A stretch of 8,164 nucleotides of DNA, from NCBI GenBank assembly GCA_018825925.1, contig JAHKAT010000106.1:1-8164 (forward strand). The letters are read 5' to 3'. The notes under the pieces are model-generated. The model was not told where the DNA came from. It ran no database searches and was given only the letters and a program-made list of their open reading frames with translations. The position numbers and the translations under genes are program-made. Position 1 is the stretch's first letter. Every line of letters starts with the position of its first letter. This document shows, piece after piece, positions 7,943 to 8,164 of this stretch. Source of the DNA: Bacteroidota bacterium (GTDB lineage Bacteria; Bacteroidota; Bacteroidia; Flavobacteriales_D; Crocinitomicaceae).

Positions 7943-7950
7943 CAAATATA
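7943..7950 (-). promoter_or_regulatory. Candidate -7 promoter element for the mraZ operon
   Basis: The minus strand reads TATATTTG, an exact match to the Bacteroidota primary sigma factor -7 consensus TAnnTTTG, 50 bases upstream of the mraZ ATG. No clear TTTG or TTG -33 element is found at the usual distance upstream, so the call rests on one box and its position. Transcription would start near 7935-7940, giving a leader of about 45 bases. TAnnTTTG matches are not rare in AT-rich DNA; location immediately before the operator-like repeats strengthens it. Confidence 0.5.
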
Positions 7951-8037
7951 CAAATTGTTGATAAGTCGATACGTATGTTAATGTAAATGGTTTCAATTGC
8001 ATATTTAAAATATTGGAAATGAATAGATTTTAAGTAG

Positions 8038-8057
8038 TGGTAAAAAGTGGAATGTTT
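8038..8057 (+). promoter_or_regulatory. Second MraZ-box-like repeat pair in opposite orientation
   Basis: The plus strand reads TGGTAAAAAG then TGGAATGTTT, again two TGG cores 10 bp apart. The first unit shares nine of its ten bases with the proximal operator unit at 7922-7931. It faces away from mraZ. Six bases before it is TAGATTTT (8024-8031), one mismatch from TAnnTTTG, so the layout resembles a mirror image of the mraZ promoter-operator. It may regulate a divergent gene beyond the window or act as an auxiliary operator. Function is inferred only. Confidence 0.4.
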
Positions 8058-8164
8058 AATTTATAGTGATAGATTATTGAGAAATCCAAAATCTTTAAAA
8101 TTTGTTTTTTGTTCATAATTATTCGCGATTTGTTAAAAAATTTTGTATTTTAAACAAATGCAAT

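Larger units (their letters stand above)
7894..8164. other. Intergenic regulatory region upstream of mraZ
   Basis: This is the only non-coding stretch in the window: 271 AT-rich bases. On the side next to mraZ it holds a promoter-like -7 element and a pair of TGGTA repeats. About 96 bases further out is a second, oppositely oriented pair. The far end (8100-8160) is made of T and A runs on the plus strand. An ATG at 8158-8160 (plus strand, then CAA T) could begin a divergent gene outside the window, but two codons are too few to call it. A perfect 8-bp palindrome ATACGTAT is at 7969-7976. No tRNA, convincing terminator hairpin or riboswitch-like structure was recognised. Confidence 0.85.

Noticed and set aside
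7995..8015. AT-rich near-palindromic stretch around ATATTTAAAATATT
   Set aside because: Imperfect symmetry in very AT-rich DNA, with no following T run or regulatory context.
8030..8116. A 28-codon minus-strand open frame upstream of mraZ, possible leader peptide
   Set aside because: It starts with a lysine-rich MNKKQ but has no recognisable promoter or ribosome site, and its 3' end is the complement of the distal TGGTA repeat. Its length is easily reached by chance, and no attenuator hairpin follows it.
8158..8164. Possible start of a divergent plus-strand gene (ATG CAA T)
   Set aside because: Only two codons are in the window and no clean promoter match directly precedes it, so it is not called as a gene.

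Overview
The window is the 5' part of a division and cell wall (dcw) gene cluster from a member of the Bacteroidota, most likely a Flavobacterium-like flavobacterium. Evidence: AT-rich DNA, no Shine-Dalgarno sequences ahead of the starts, a TAnnTTTG-type -7 promoter element, an FtsL of the divergent Bacteroidota type, an FtsI with a C-terminal PASTA region, a MraY enlarged by an extra segment of about 60 residues, and no murF between murE and mraY. The genus is inferred from these traits and not from a database match.

All seven genes lie on the minus strand, so the biological order runs from high to low coordinates: mraZ (7432-7893), rsmH/mraW (6534-7448), ftsL (6133-6537), ftsI (4029-6140), murE (2575-4032), mraY (1328-2575) and murD (1-1328, missing only its last few codons at the window edge). 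Every junction overlaps, by 17, 4, 8, 4, 1 and 1 bases. There is no room for an internal terminator, and the genes almost certainly form one translationally coupled operon that continues beyond position 1.

The products cover one process. MraZ is the transcriptional regulator. RsmH methylates 16S rRNA. FtsL and FtsI belong to the septal peptidoglycan synthesis complex. MurD and MurE add D-Glu and the third amino acid (probably meso-diaminopimelate) to the cytoplasmic UDP-MurNAc precursor, and MraY transfers the precursor to undecaprenyl phosphate to give lipid I.

The only non-coding stretch is 7894-8164 (271 bases). It holds a probable mraZ promoter with two 10-bp-spaced TGGTA repeats directly downstream, which look like MraZ operators. 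About 96 bases further upstream is a second pair of the same repeat in the opposite orientation, perhaps serving a divergent gene beyond the right edge. I saw no RNA genes, mobile elements, CRISPR arrays or rho-independent terminators. The window is mostly an ordinary core locus. The mirrored operator pair, the MraY insertion and the possible double PASTA of FtsI are its most interesting details, and I found no sign of a wholly new system.
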